Positions 53,327-63,446 are shown, counted from the first letter of the stretch. The stretch: 64,000 bases of DNA from Spirosoma sp. KUDC1026 (GCF_013375035.1 NZ_CP056032.1:1968001-2032000), one strand, 5' to 3'. Notes: a model not told the origin generated them from the letters alone. Numbers and translations: made by a program.

Positions 53327-55852
53327 TTACAGGCAGTCAACGTCGGCCACGATGTTTACCTGTCGGAGTCCCTTGTCAATCAGAATGTCGTTAATACGTT
53401 CCCGAATGAACGCTTTGACGGCTTTGATATTGACTTTCTCGCGCTCCAGTTTGATTAGAATATCGAACAGGAACTGATTCCGGATACGCTCTACCAGGGG
53501 TTCCTCCGGTCCCAAGACGCGGCTACTACCGAGCGTATCGATTAATTCGGCGGCCAGTCGATCGGCGGCCCGCTGGCTGATGGCCTTGTCCGTATGCCGA
53601 ACGGTGAGTTTTATCAGGCGGCAGAAGGGCGGGTAATTAAAATCCTGCCGCTCCTGAATCTCCTCGGTGTACAGGCCTTTATAGTCGTTTTCGATGATCT
53701 TCTGCAGGATCGACTGCTGGGGATTAGCGGTCTGAATCAGTACCGTCCCCTGGCGGCCGGCCCGACGCCCGGCCCGGCCACTCACCTGGGTCAGCATCTG
53801 AAAGGAGCGCTCTGTCGCCCGGAAATCGGGGAAGTGAATGAGCCGATCCGCGTCGAAAATACCCACTAAACTGACGTTGTCGAAGTCGAGCCCTTTTGTG
53901 ATCATCTGCGTGCCGACGAGCATATCGACACTCCCGCTTTCAAATTCCTGGATAATCTGCTGATACGCGTTCTTGGCGCGGGTAGTATCCAGGTCCATGC
54001 GCAGGATTCGCGATTCGGGAAACGTAATCTGGAGCTGATCTTCCAGCTTCTCGGTGCCAAAACCTATGGTTTTTACTTTGGTTGACCCACAGATCGGGCA
54101 GAACCGGGGCACGTTTTCCTTGTGGCCGCAGTAGTGGCAGCGTAGTTCGGCGTCGCGCTGGTGATACGTCAGGCTCACGGCGCAGTTCGGGCATTCTGCC
54201 GTCCAGTCGCAGTCTTCGCACTGCATATAGGGCGAGTAGCCCCGCCGATTTTGAAACAGAATACTTTGCTCTTTACGCTCCAGATTCTGGCCCAGCGCAT
54301 CGAGCAGCACCGACGAAAACTCATTCTTCATGGTTTTCTGCCGTTTCTCCTGCTTGGTGTCGACCAGTAGAATTTGGGGAAGCGTTGCGTCGCCGAAGCG
54401 TTTAAACAGCTCCACCAGCCCGTAGCGTCCCTGTTTAGCCTGGTAATACGTTTCGATGGAGGGCGTGGCCGAGCCCAGCAGTACTTTGGCCTGCTGCCAG
54501 TGCGCCAGCATGATGGCCACGTCGCGGGCGTGGTAGCGCGGAGCGGGATCGTGCTGTTTATAGCTGGTTTCGTGCTCTTCGTCCACGATGATCAGGCCGA
54601 GGTTGTCGAAGGGGAGGAACACTGCCGAGCGCACGCCCACTACAAACTGATATTGGCCCGACACAACGCCTTTCCAGACTTCGACTCGTTCATTATCCGA
54701 AAACTTGGAATGGTAAATGCCCATCTTATCGCCAAATACGCGCTGGAGTCGAACGACGATCTGGGTTGTCAGGGCAATTTCGGGGAGTAAGTACAACACC
54801 TGCGAGCCACTACCCAGTGCCTGCTGGATCAGGTTGATATAGACTTCGGTTTTTCCGCTGCCCGTAATGCCATGTAACAGCACAACGTTCTGCTGCTCAA
54901 ACTGCGCCATAATCTGGTCTGATGCAGTCCGTTGGGCCTCGGTTAATTTGATTTCTGCCTGGGGCGCTTCGTTGTCCGAAAAGCGGGGCTGGATGATCTC
55001 AAACGTTTCAAAAACCTGGTTTTTAATCAGCGTAGTCAGGGACGACTGCGACAGTTCATCATCCTGATTCAGAATGGTTTTGTCCAGCCCCCGCTGGTTC
55101 AATTCCGGGTTACGCTGCATGGGTACGTGACTGAGATACCGCATAACAACTTCCTGCTGCTTGGGCAGTTTTTCGAGCCGTTGCAGCAGCACGAGTAGTT
55201 GTTCCCATTCTTCATAGTTCCGGTTAAGCCGGATCTTGCGTACCATTTTCGGTACATATTTCTCCCGCACTTCCTCGAACACGATCACCGCTTTTTTTCC
55301 TACCAGCGATTTGATTAAGGCTGGTACGTTGGTGCCTGCTCCCGCCAGCCGGGCCAGTTCGTCGTAGGTGAGAGCTGGTTGTTTTTTGAGTTCGGCCAGG
55401 AGTGTTTCTTCAAGCTCGGTGAGCAGTTCAGGATAGTCAAAATCGGGATTGAACTGCACTTTCGACTGACTCGAAATTTTCAGGCCGGATGGCAGTGCTA
55501 CGTTCATAACATCGCCCACGCAGCACATATAATACTCCGCCATCCAGCGGAACAGCTCCAGCTGGTAGCCCGTTACGAGCGGGTATTCGTCCAGGATCTC
55601 GGTGATATAACGTGCCTGGTAATTAGTAGGCGGGGAGTTGTGAAGCCGGGCTATAATGGCCGTCAGTACGCGCCCGTTGTTTTTCCCAAAAGGTACAATC
55701 ACGCGGGCGCCGATTTTCAATTGATCGACCATACCCCTGGGTACCCGGTACGTAAACAGTCGGGGAACGGGTATGGGCAGAATCAGGTCGGCGAAGACGG
55801 TGACTTCGTCGGCGTCAAGACCCAGGAAAAGCGTATTGGTTAAGTTTTCCAC
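53327..55852 (-). CDS. priA: Primosomal replication protein N' (PriA helicase)
   Basis: 841 aa. The N-terminal DNA-binding domain (VFADLILPIPVPRLFTYRVP) precedes a superfamily 2 helicase with Walker A GITGSGKTEVY (from residue 328), DEEH box, and GTQMITKGLDFDNV. Zinc-binding Cys pairs occur as CEDCDW, CPNCAV, CHYCG and CPICG. It restarts stalled replication forks by loading the replisome. Full length and intact. Confidence 0.97.
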   Translation of the reverse strand: MENLTNTLFLGLDADEVTVFADLILPIPVPRLFTYRVPRGMVDQLKIGARVIVPFGKNNGRVLTAIIARLHNSPPTNYQARYITEILDEYPLVTGYQLELFRWMAEYYMCCVGDVMNVALPSGLKISSQSKVQFNPDFDYPELLTELEETLLAELKKQPALTYDELARLAGAGTNVPALIKSLVGKKAVIVFEEVREKYVPKMVRKIRLNRNYEEWEQLLVLLQRLEKLPKQQEVVMRYLSHVPMQRNPELNQRGLDKTILNQDDELSQSSLTTLIKNQVFETFEIIQPRFSDNEAPQAEIKLTEAQRTASDQIMAQFEQQNVVLLHGITGSGKTEVYINLIQQALGSGSQVLYLLPEIALTTQIVVRLQRVFGDKMGIYHSKFSDNERVEVWKGVVSGQYQFVVGVRSAVFLPFDNLGLIIVDEEHETSYKQHDPAPRYHARDVAIMLAHWQQAKVLLGSATPSIETYYQAKQGRYGLVELFKRFGDATLPQILLVDTKQEKRQKTMKNEFSSVLLDALGQNLERKEQSILFQNRRGYSPYMQCEDCDWTAECPNCAVSLTYHQRDAELRCHYCGHKENVPRFCPICGSTKVKTIGFGTEKLEDQLQITFPESRILRMDLDTTRAKNAYQQIIQEFESGSVDMLVGTQMITKGLDFDNVSLVGIFDADRLIHFPDFRATERSFQMLTQVSGRAGRRAGRQGTVLIQTANPQQSILQKIIENDYKGLYTEEIQERQDFNYPPFCRLIKLTVRHTDKAISQRAADRLAAELIDTLGSSRVLGPEEPLVERIRNQFLFDILIKLEREKVNIKAVKAFIRERINDILIDKGLRQVNIVADVDCL

Positions 55853-56032
55853 AACGAGCTACAGGCGGTACGGCTTAGTAAAGATAAAACAAACCCCGCG
55901 CGCAGAAAAGGAGTTCGGCCGTAGTCGTAAAAAGCAGAGACCAACGCAACCTTTGGCGGCTTTACGGGTGTTACGTCATTAGTGACCTGCTGCCACGGCA
56001 ACTGCTGGACAGTAGGCGTCTCCCATGTAATT

Positions 56033-57037
56033 ATGCAGATATTCGACGTAATCATCGTTGGCGGTGGCCCCTGCGGGCTCGCGGCTGGTATCGAAGCGGC
56101 CAAATCGGGCCTGAGCCATCTCATTCTGGAAATGGGCAGCCTGACGGAATCGATCCGGCAGTATCCCCGCCGGATGCGCTTTTTCTCGACAGCCGAAAAT
56201 ATTGAAATCGGTGGACTCCCCTTCGCTATCTCCGACGTAAAAGCGGGACGTAACGAAGCGTTGCAATACTACCGCAAAGCGGCTGCTTACTATAACCTGA
56301 ATTTTAAACTGTTTCAGGAAGTATGGGACGTCGTGAAAGACGACGATCTGTTTACGGTTACGACTAAACTTGGTGACCAGTACCATGCTCGAAAAGTGAT
56401 TATGGCAACGGGCTATTTCACCCGACCCCGCTGGCTGAATGTGCCCGGCGAGACCCTGCCGCACGTAACGCATTATTACGACGAACCCTTCAAGTATTCG
56501 TTCACCAACGTCGTGATCGTGGGCGCGTCGAACTCCGCCGTCGAAGCTGCGCTGGAACTGTACCGGCACGATGTGAACGTAACGATTGTGCACCGGGGCG
56601 AAGATTTCCGTAGTACGGTCAAATACTGGCTGGTCCCCGACGTGAAAAACCGGGTGAAGGAAGGGCGTATTAAAACGGTATTCGATTCGAGCGTGACGGA
56701 AATCAATGAGCAGTACGTAACGGTCATGAATCAGAAAACCGGTGAAGAAAGTCAACTCCCTGCCGATTTCGTGCTGGTGCTGACGGGATACATACCCAAT
56801 GCCGATCTGCTGCGTCGTTGCGGCATCGACCTCAACCCCGATACGCAGGTGCCAGTCTACGATAAAGAGACATTTGAGACAAACGTACCGGGCCTGTACG
56901 TCTGTGGAACGGTGCTGGCGGGTATTTACACGGAAAAAGTGTTCATCGAAAACGGCCGCGAACACGCACAATCCATCATCGACCACATTATGGGACGGGA
57001 GGTACATAAAGTAGCCGAGCTGATCCAGCGGATTTAA
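56033..57037 (+). CDS. YpdA-family NAD(P)H-dependent thiol-disulfide reductase (putative bacillithiol disulfide reductase)
   Basis: 334 aa from ATG 56033 (MQIFDVIIVGGGPCGLAAG); the frame extends further upstream but without family match. The FAD-binding loop is GGGPCGLAAG with the YpdA-characteristic Cys14, the NAD(P)H loop is VIVGASNSAVEAAL, and the C-terminus has LYVCGTVLAGIYTEKVFIENG. YpdA (Bdr) reduces bacillithiol disulfide. It is divergent from priA. No bsh biosynthesis genes are in the window. Confidence 0.9.
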   Translation: MQIFDVIIVGGGPCGLAAGIEAAKSGLSHLILEMGSLTESIRQYPRRMRFFSTAENIEIGGLPFAISDVKAGRNEALQYYRKAAAYYNLNFKLFQEVWDVVKDDDLFTVTTKLGDQYHARKVIMATGYFTRPRWLNVPGETLPHVTHYYDEPFKYSFTNVVIVGASNSAVEAALELYRHDVNVTIVHRGEDFRSTVKYWLVPDVKNRVKEGRIKTVFDSSVTEINEQYVTVMNQKTGEESQLPADFVLVLTGYIPNADLLRRCGIDLNPDTQVPVYDKETFETNVPGLYVCGTVLAGIYTEKVFIENGREHAQSIIDHIMGREVHKVAELIQRI

Positions 57038-57067
57038 GCTGTACCGCATGAATTTCCTACCTTCGTG

Positions 57068-57127
57068 CCGGGTCACGAAAGACCGGGCCACGAAAGGCCG
57101 GGTCACGAAAGATCAGTTACGAAAAAC
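57068..57127. repeat. 15-bp tandem repeat (about four copies) upstream of the small lipoprotein
   Basis: CCGGGTCACGAAAGA at 57068 and again at 57098 are identical; the copy between (57083) differs at two positions and a fourth (57113) is degenerate. The array ends 8 bp before the ATG at 57136, so copy-number changes would alter the 5' leader. Confidence 0.85.
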
Positions 57128-57135
57128 GATACAGT

Positions 57136-57369
57136 ATGAAACGAGTAGCATTATCAATGATCGCGCTAGTGGGGCTAATGGCCTGCGAGGGGGGAAGTTT
57201 CCGGAAAAAAGATTGCCAGACCTGTGAAACGCTGACGTACAACGGGCAAGGGCAGCAGACCAACCGAAACGAGATGCGGGTTTGTGGGGATAGCGAAGTC
57301 GCTGACTACATCAAGGCGAACACCATCAGCACAGGCAGTTTGAGCGTCGTAACGACCTGTAAAAAGTGA
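57136..57369 (+). CDS. Small Cys-rich lipoprotein, function unknown
   Basis: 77 aa. Signal peptide with lipobox GLMAC (Cys17). The mature part has four further cysteines: a CxxC (DCQTCET), one in RVCGDS and one near the end (TTCKK), enough for two disulfides. I do not recognise the family. It lies 98 bp after the YpdA-type reductase, separated by the tandem repeat, and converges on alkC with 9 bp between stops. Confidence 0.75.
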   Translation: MKRVALSMIALVGLMACEGGSFRKKDCQTCETLTYNGQGQQTNRNEMRVCGDSEVADYIKANTISTGSLSVVTTCKK

Positions 57370-57378
57370 GTGTTGGGT

Positions 57379-58482
57379 CTAACGAATCAACTCAAACGAT
57401 TGGATTTCTTTTTCCTGACCGTTGAGGATGATTGACAGCCTATGCTGACCGGTATAAAAGGTTCGGGTAGTTATTGGTTTGAACCGCTGGTTTCGGCTGA
57501 TGACTACCCATTCGTTTGGCTGGTAAACCCGCTCACTGATTTTGAAGACTTTTTTCCCAAACAAACCATTCTGCTTTCGATAGTAAACAGCGTATTCCAA
57601 CCGAACCAGTTGCGCCAAGGCCTGGTCGTTGTGAACCCGGAAGGAAAACACCAGATTCTCGCCGATCTGAACGGTGGGCGTTTGGATGGTGAAGTCGAAC
57701 AGGTGCAGATTTTCGCTCGATAGACCATACAACGTCAGTACGTCTGGATGGCCCTGTTTCAGCAGCGTCCGACAGCCGTGTTTGATGATCGCGTCGGTTT
57801 GGGGACTGATACCCCGCCAGTTTGCGGCAATGCTCAAAACAAGCTCGGGATGATCCTTGGCGATGTCGTTCAGGTGGTTGGCTACGCTGCGCCGGACCCA
57901 GGGGTGCGGATCATTTTTTAAGTTTTCCAGGAGGGCCAGCAGCGGCTGCGGATTTTGCTTGAGCGCTGGTACGGCCATTGCCCAGGGGAGACGTGGCCGG
58001 CTTCCTTCGCTGGCCAGCCGCCGAACCCGGTAACTTTCGTGCCGGGACCAGGCTGTCATCTGATCAAGCATCCGGTTGCCATACCGCAGTAGAAAAGGCC
58101 GTACAGCAAATTCACAGCTTACAAACTGCGTGACGTATTCCAGAGCGTCTATTGATTCTTCGCAGTAATCCAGTCCATAAGTTTCAATGTAGTCCGGTAG
58201 GAACATGAACTCCAGTTGGTTATCCTGAAAGCCATCCGCCCGAAGTTGCGGAATGACAGTTGGCAGTAGAGCGACTGCCTGGGGGTAATCGACCGGTAAA
58301 ACGCGATGCAGTACGTTCGCCGTGTGCTTCATGCGGCCTTTCAGTTCTTTACGTTCGAAATCGTCCTGGAAAATAAGCGCCAGGAACATTGACTTATTGA
58401 AGCCAGGAATGCTTTTCTGAAACGAGTCGACCAGGCGATTGTAGAACTCAACGGAATACAGATCTTTGAGCAAGCTACTCAT
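57379..58482 (-). CDS. alkC: AlkC-type DNA alkylation repair glycosylase
   Basis: 367 aa from ATG 58482 (MSSLLKDLYSVEFYNRLVDSF); the open frame continues 40 codons upstream across a terminator and is rejected. HEAT-like helical repeats (HESYRVRRLASEGSRPRLPWAMAV, NDPHPWVRRSVANHLNDIAKD) form the DNA-binding superhelix. From about residue 255 a beta-rich Ig-like domain follows (VQIGENLVFSFRVHND, TRTFYTGQHRLSIILNG), which separates AlkC from AlkD. AlkC removes 3-methyl-type adenine and cytosine lesions without base flipping. Confidence 0.85.
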   Translation of the reverse strand: MSSLLKDLYSVEFYNRLVDSFQKSIPGFNKSMFLALIFQDDFERKELKGRMKHTANVLHRVLPVDYPQAVALLPTVIPQLRADGFQDNQLEFMFLPDYIETYGLDYCEESIDALEYVTQFVSCEFAVRPFLLRYGNRMLDQMTAWSRHESYRVRRLASEGSRPRLPWAMAVPALKQNPQPLLALLENLKNDPHPWVRRSVANHLNDIAKDHPELVLSIAANWRGISPQTDAIIKHGCRTLLKQGHPDVLTLYGLSSENLHLFDFTIQTPTVQIGENLVFSFRVHNDQALAQLVRLEYAVYYRKQNGLFGKKVFKISERVYQPNEWVVISRNQRFKPITTRTFYTGQHRLSIILNGQEKEIQSFELIR

Positions 58483-58540
58483 GAATATAGGCGGATTACT
58501 TTGATGCGCGAAGGTCGGACGTAACAGACATAAACACCAA

Positions 58541-58578
58541 ACAAAAAGGCCCCGACTACTCAGTCGGGGCCTTTTTGT
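58541..58578 (-). terminator. Terminator of the second susCD operon
   Basis: A 17-bp perfect stem (58541-58557 and 58562-58578; core GGCCCCGACT) with a 4-nt loop and T-run on the - strand, 17 bp after the susD stop. Confidence 0.95.
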
Positions 58579-58594
58579 TTGTCGCTGAATCAGC

Positions 58595-60160
58595 TTAAGC
58601 ACCAGGGTAACCTGGGTTCTGCGTTTTCAGGTTCGGGTTGTTCAGCAGTTCCTGACGGGGGATCGGCAGCAGGAGGTGTTTTTCCTGGAGCGGCCGGTTT
58701 GAACTGAGGTTTACGTGGCCCACGAAATTGTCAAAACCGTTGGTTTTCTCGTTGTATACTTTACGCAGTCGTATCATGTCGTACCAGGTCAGTTGTTCGT
58801 AGCACAGCTCGTGCCAGCGCTCCCGCCATACGGCTTCCCGGAACGTAGCCTGCGTGAACGTACCTAGCGCTGGGGTTGTCAGCGTAGCGCGGTCACGAAT
58901 ACGCTTCATCGCATCGTAAGCCGCCTGGTTTGGGCCACCTACTTCGTTCTGCGCTTCCGCATAGATCAACAGCGTTTCGGCGAAGCGGATCTGTGGTACA
59001 TTCAGATTATTCTGACGCGTACCCGCCACTCCCGACGTACCATTGGCCGTCCGGTTGAAGTGCTTGAACACGTATGGCGCTCCCAGCGAGAACGGTGCAC
59101 CGTTACCGTTGGTGTAGTAGGTGGTATAGAAATAACCAGCCTGATCTTTAGCCCGCAGGTCACCCGCTTCGTAGGAGGCATAGAACGATGCTGTTGGTAC
59201 CGAGCTTCCCGTTCCACCAGGACCGTTGTAGGTTACCGGTTTGAAGTTTGGATAAAAGTTATCCATTGGGTTACTAGCTACAGCCGTATTGTACTGGATC
59301 ATGTACAAATGCTCAACCCGGTTTTTGGTACTCTCCCTGTGAATATCTTCGTAGGTCGAAAACAGGTTGATCACCGACGGATTGGCGTTTGCGTAGGTGA
59401 TTACTTCGAGTGCTTTATCAGCGGCCAGCTTGTAATACGTGGCTCCTTTACTGAGTGGGAAGCCAGCCATTGTCAGGTATACTTTGGACAACTGCGTTTT
59501 CACGGCTGCCATGTTCGCCCGACCGCTCACGTCCATCCAGGCCAGACCTGCGCCTTCGGCTGCCGTCAGGTCGTCAACGATCAGTTTATACACGTCTTCC
59601 TGCGAAGCACGAGCTGGTAAGAAGTCAGGCGAAGCCGCCGATTGGGGCGTTGTAATCAGCGGAACATCACCCCACAATCGAACAGCCATAAAGTAAGCCG
59701 TCGCTCTGAGGAATCGTGCTTCACCCAGAATTTTAGCTTTCTGAGCCGCGTCCATTGGTGTAATCCCTGGTACCCTATCAATTACCAAATTGGCATTCGC
59801 AATTAGCGTATACAGACCGTTCCAGTAGTTAACGACATGGGCAGTATTCCCATCATGAACCAGACCATATAAGTTATTGAGGTCAGAGTTCTGAGCGGTT
59901 TCTGTGGTTGAAGTTCCTGTCAATGCTTCCAGCAACTGCCAGTTCGTTGAAAAAATACCTGCGTCACCGCCCATAAAGCGCGTACCTGCATAGGTAGCTG
60001 CCAGTGCTGCTTCTGCGTGGTCTGGAATCGTGTAAAATGTGCCTGGACTCAAATTGGAAGGAGCCTGTTCCTTCAGAAAGTCCGAGCAGCCAATGGGGCC
60101 AGTTAAGGCAAGCCCACAAAGAACCGCTTGGCTGATATATTTAGTGAGTGTATGTCTCAT
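58595..60160 (-). CDS. SusD/RagB-family lipoprotein (second pair)
   Basis: 521 aa. Lipobox PIGCS with Cys25. It contains AEAALAATYAGTRFMGGDAG, ARFLRATAYFMAVRLWGDVPLIT and RFAETLLIYAEAQNEVGG, and ends HLLLPIPRQELLNNPNLKTQNPGY, the family signature. It follows its SusC partner by 34 bp and would be that receptor's surface lid. No enzyme genes are beside it, so the ligand is not indicated. Confidence 0.96.
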   Translation of the reverse strand: MRHTLTKYISQAVLCGLALTGPIGCSDFLKEQAPSNLSPGTFYTIPDHAEAALAATYAGTRFMGGDAGIFSTNWQLLEALTGTSTTETAQNSDLNNLYGLVHDGNTAHVVNYWNGLYTLIANANLVIDRVPGITPMDAAQKAKILGEARFLRATAYFMAVRLWGDVPLITTPQSAASPDFLPARASQEDVYKLIVDDLTAAEGAGLAWMDVSGRANMAAVKTQLSKVYLTMAGFPLSKGATYYKLAADKALEVITYANANPSVINLFSTYEDIHRESTKNRVEHLYMIQYNTAVASNPMDNFYPNFKPVTYNGPGGTGSSVPTASFYASYEAGDLRAKDQAGYFYTTYYTNGNGAPFSLGAPYVFKHFNRTANGTSGVAGTRQNNLNVPQIRFAETLLIYAEAQNEVGGPNQAAYDAMKRIRDRATLTTPALGTFTQATFREAVWRERWHELCYEQLTWYDMIRLRKVYNEKTNGFDNFVGHVNLSSNRPLQEKHLLLPIPRQELLNNPNLKTQNPGYPGA

Positions 60161-60194
60161 ACGAAAAAGTCAGTAAACAAAATGCGTTGGTAAA

Positions 60195-63100
60195 TTACAG
60201 ACCGATCTGCAGGCCAAATAGGTATGTTGTTGGTTTTGGGTAGTTGTGCCAGATCATACCCTGCGAGAAAGCACTGTTACCAGCTGCCTGGTTCGTTGGC
60301 GTTACTTCTGGGTCACCAACGATTGGATCTTCTAACAACAGGAAGAAGTTCTGCGCCGAAGCGTACACGCGCAGGCGGTTCATCTTCAGTTTATTAGTGA
60401 CCTCGGCTGGGAACGTGTAGCCAAAGAGCAGGTTACGACCGCGCAGGAACGAACCGTTTTTGATCCAGTGGCTGTCTACGTTGGTCACGTAACCAGCCCG
60501 GGTGTCCCGAATCTGGGCGATAGGCGTGTTCTGGTTCTGAGGTGTCCAGGCGTTCAGTACCGATGAGTAGCTGTTGGCCAGTGCCTGCCGGTCTTCGCTG
60601 GCGTGCAGGTTCATCAGCATAACGTCGTTACCGTACATAAACTGCAGTTCCAGCGTAGCGTCGAAGTTGCCGAAACGAAGGTTGTTCGTCATGGCACCCC
60701 AGCCTTTAGGGCTACCGTTACCAATGATGCTGCGGTCAGCATCGGTGATAGCGCGGTCGCCGTTTACGTCCAGGTATTTGATGTCACCCGGCAGAATCGT
60801 CAGACCATTCCGGTAACTCGTGAATCGAGCCGCTTCTTCCCGCTCAGACTCGTTCCAGGTACCCAGACGGGTCAGACCATAGAACGAACCAACCGGTTCG
60901 CCTACCCGAATTACGTTAGTTGGGTTCGTGAAGTTAGGACCACCTACGTTGAAGATATCGGAAGGCGTAGCCAGCGTTAGGACTTTGTTGCGGTTCAGCG
61001 AGATATTGAACGTTGTATTCCAGCTAAACTTACCGTTGTTGACGTTCACCGTGTTCAGGCCGAATTCAAACCCTTGGTTCTGCATCGAACCGACATTGCG
61101 ACGGATGGTACCGTAGCCGCTGGTACGTGGTACGGGTGCGTCAAGCAGCATATCGGTTGTCAGACGATAGTAGTAGTCGGCTTCCAGCGAGATGCGGCCT
61201 TTGAACAAACCAATTTCGACGCCCACGTCGGTCTGTGCCGTTTTTTCCCAGCGCAGGTCGGGGTTAGCCAGACGGTTAATACCCGTTCCACCGGCCCGTG
61301 TATCACCATAGACGGCTGCGTAGTTGGAGCCAAGCAGCGACAATGACGTGTAAGGAGGAATTTCGGAGTTCCCTGTCAGACCGTAGCTACTGCGAATTTT
61401 CAGGTTCGAAATGATCGGGTTACCTTTCAGGAAATCCTCTTCCGATACGCGCCAAGCCAGAGCGGCAGAAGGGAAGAACGCAAATTTGTGGTTTTCCCCG
61501 AATTTAGACGAACCATCGGCCCGGCCCGTAAATGTCAGCAGGTACCGATCCCGGAAGCCGTAGTTAATCCGGCCAAAATATGAATTAAAGGCAAAGCGAT
61601 CGGCGTACGATGATACCGATGGGTTCGTAGCCCCAGCGCCCAGGTTGTTAAACCCGAAATAATCGGTGGCAAAACCGCTTACGCTGGCTCCGATACCAAA
61701 CCGGGTGGTTTCCTGCCAGGAAATACCCAGCAGACCCGTGAACGAGTGATCCGTTCCGATCTGCTTGTTGTAGGTCAGGTAGTTTTCCAGCGACCAGAAA
61801 TTCGTACGGTTATTATTACCCGACGCGTTTCCGTTACCGCCGATGTTCAGCGTACGGGATTGCGACTGGTTGATTTCCTGTGTCTGTATGTTGGTACCTA
61901 ATACCGACCGGAATTCCAGGCCTTTAGCCAGGCTGATGTTAGCAAATAAGCTACCCAGAATGGTCTGCGTGTTCTGAATATAACGACGATCCAGCAGCCG
62001 GTGGACCGAACTCATAGTACCCTCAGCATAGGGATAGTCCCGGTTTTCGGCTAAAACACCTGAGTCTGGGTACCGCACGGGCAGGAAGGGGAAATCTTCC
62101 ACGATTTGCCGGGCAACGGCGTCGTTAATATCCACCAGGTTTTCGGTCTGGTAGTTGTAGTTCAGCGTACCACCGATTTTCAGCCATTTCTTTACCTGAT
62201 CGTCCAGGGTGAACCGGCCCGAATACCGTTTCATGTATGAGGTTTTAATCAGACCCTGATCGTCGCGGTAGTTCAGCGAAACCGAGTACTGCGTACGCTC
62301 ATTACCTCCGCTGAAACCAAGCTGATGGTTCTGCGACAGTTTATTCTGCGACGACTCCTTGAACCAGTCGGTATCATACAGGGGATTCAGGTTTGCGTCG
62401 AAAACGCCGGGGTGCGCGGCACTGAACGCACGGCGACGGACAGTTGGATCCAGGTAAGACCATTTACCAGCCGCCCAACCGACGGGGTCGTATTTGGCCA
62501 TGTTCGCGTAGGCGAGGTCTTCAACGGCCAGATATTCTTTTGCATTCAGCACTTTGGGCTTGTTAGGGCCGATCGTGTTGACGCTGAACTGTCCGTCATA
62601 CGTAATGCGGCTTTCGCCCGCTTTCCCTTTCCGGGTTGTCACCAGAATAACCCCGTTGGCACCCCGGGCACCGTAGATAGCGGTTGACGACGCGTCTTTC
62701 AGGACCTCAACGCTGACAATGTCGTTGGGGTTGATGTAGTCAATCGGGTTACTGAACTGATCACCAGTACCCTGTGGCAGCATCACACCGTCTACTACGT
62801 ACAGGGGGTTGTTTGATGAGTTGATGGAACTGAAACCGCGGATCCGAACCGTTGTCCGTCCACCCGGACGACCAGAGTTGGTGTTTACCTGAACGCCGGG
62901 TAGACGTCCTGACAACTGCTGGTTGAGCGACGGTGCCGGACGTTCCAGAAGCTCAGCTTCTTTGATTCCTGATACAGCACCCGTTAAATCCGACTTGCGG
63001 GCCGTACCATACCCAATAACGACGATCTCGTCCAGCGTTTTGTCGTCGGCCTTGAGCGTTACGTTGACGGTTGCCTGCGAGCCAACGGCAATTTCCTGGG

Positions 63101-63446
63101 CGTTGTAACCCACGAAGGAAAACACAAGTGTTGCACCGGCGTCCGGAACATCCAGTTTATACGAGCCGCTTGCGTCTGTTACGGTACCGCGCTGTGTTCC
63201 CTTAACAACGATACTAACGCCGGGAAGGGCTTCATTTTTGTCATCGACAACCCGACCGGTAATGGTACGATCAACCTGGATCGTGTTAATGGCCAGAAAT
63301 CGAGTGGCACGCTTACCCAGGAGCTCTGGATCATTTGATGCAATGGCGTGGCTGCTGGTCAGACAGGCAATGGCCAGTGCAAAGGGCGAAACGGAATGGC
63401 GCAGAAGCCTGCCTGCCCTACCTGATAGCGGTAAAGGTTTTTCCAT
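60195..63446 (-). CDS. SusC/RagA TonB-linked outer-membrane receptor (second pair)
   Basis: 1083 aa. After a signal-like segment there is a carboxypeptidase-regulatory-like domain (ITGRVVDDKNEALPGVSIVVKG, residues 61-140), a TonB-box-like LDEIVVIGYGTARKSDLTGAV, then the plug (LPGVQVNTNSGRPGG, NPLYVVDGVMLP, VEVLKDASSTAIYGARGANG) and a barrel ending in LFGLQIGL. It is complete and is the first gene of its operon. Substrate unknown. Confidence 0.97.
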   Translation of the reverse strand: MEKPLPLSGRAGRLLRHSVSPFALAIACLTSSHAIASNDPELLGKRATRFLAINTIQVDRTITGRVVDDKNEALPGVSIVVKGTQRGTVTDASGSYKLDVPDAGATLVFSFVGYNAQEIAVGSQATVNVTLKADDKTLDEIVVIGYGTARKSDLTGAVSGIKEAELLERPAPSLNQQLSGRLPGVQVNTNSGRPGGRTTVRIRGFSSINSSNNPLYVVDGVMLPQGTGDQFSNPIDYINPNDIVSVEVLKDASSTAIYGARGANGVILVTTRKGKAGESRITYDGQFSVNTIGPNKPKVLNAKEYLAVEDLAYANMAKYDPVGWAAGKWSYLDPTVRRRAFSAAHPGVFDANLNPLYDTDWFKESSQNKLSQNHQLGFSGGNERTQYSVSLNYRDDQGLIKTSYMKRYSGRFTLDDQVKKWLKIGGTLNYNYQTENLVDINDAVARQIVEDFPFLPVRYPDSGVLAENRDYPYAEGTMSSVHRLLDRRYIQNTQTILGSLFANISLAKGLEFRSVLGTNIQTQEINQSQSRTLNIGGNGNASGNNNRTNFWSLENYLTYNKQIGTDHSFTGLLGISWQETTRFGIGASVSGFATDYFGFNNLGAGATNPSVSSYADRFAFNSYFGRINYGFRDRYLLTFTGRADGSSKFGENHKFAFFPSAALAWRVSEEDFLKGNPIISNLKIRSSYGLTGNSEIPPYTSLSLLGSNYAAVYGDTRAGGTGINRLANPDLRWEKTAQTDVGVEIGLFKGRISLEADYYYRLTTDMLLDAPVPRTSGYGTIRRNVGSMQNQGFEFGLNTVNVNNGKFSWNTTFNISLNRNKVLTLATPSDIFNVGGPNFTNPTNVIRVGEPVGSFYGLTRLGTWNESEREEAARFTSYRNGLTILPGDIKYLDVNGDRAITDADRSIIGNGSPKGWGAMTNNLRFGNFDATLELQFMYGNDVMLMNLHASEDRQALANSYSSVLNAWTPQNQNTPIAQIRDTRAGYVTNVDSHWIKNGSFLRGRNLLFGYTFPAEVTNKLKMNRLRVYASAQNFFLLLEDPIVGDPEVTPTNQAAGNSAFSQGMIWHNYPKPTTYLFGLQIGL

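Noticed and set aside
55979-57106. 375-codon open frame on the - strand opposite the YpdA-type gene
   Set aside because: It lies antisense to a clear FAD-dependent reductase, has no recognisable motif and is explained by codon bias of the real gene. The same applies to the 272-codon frame at 10779-11597.
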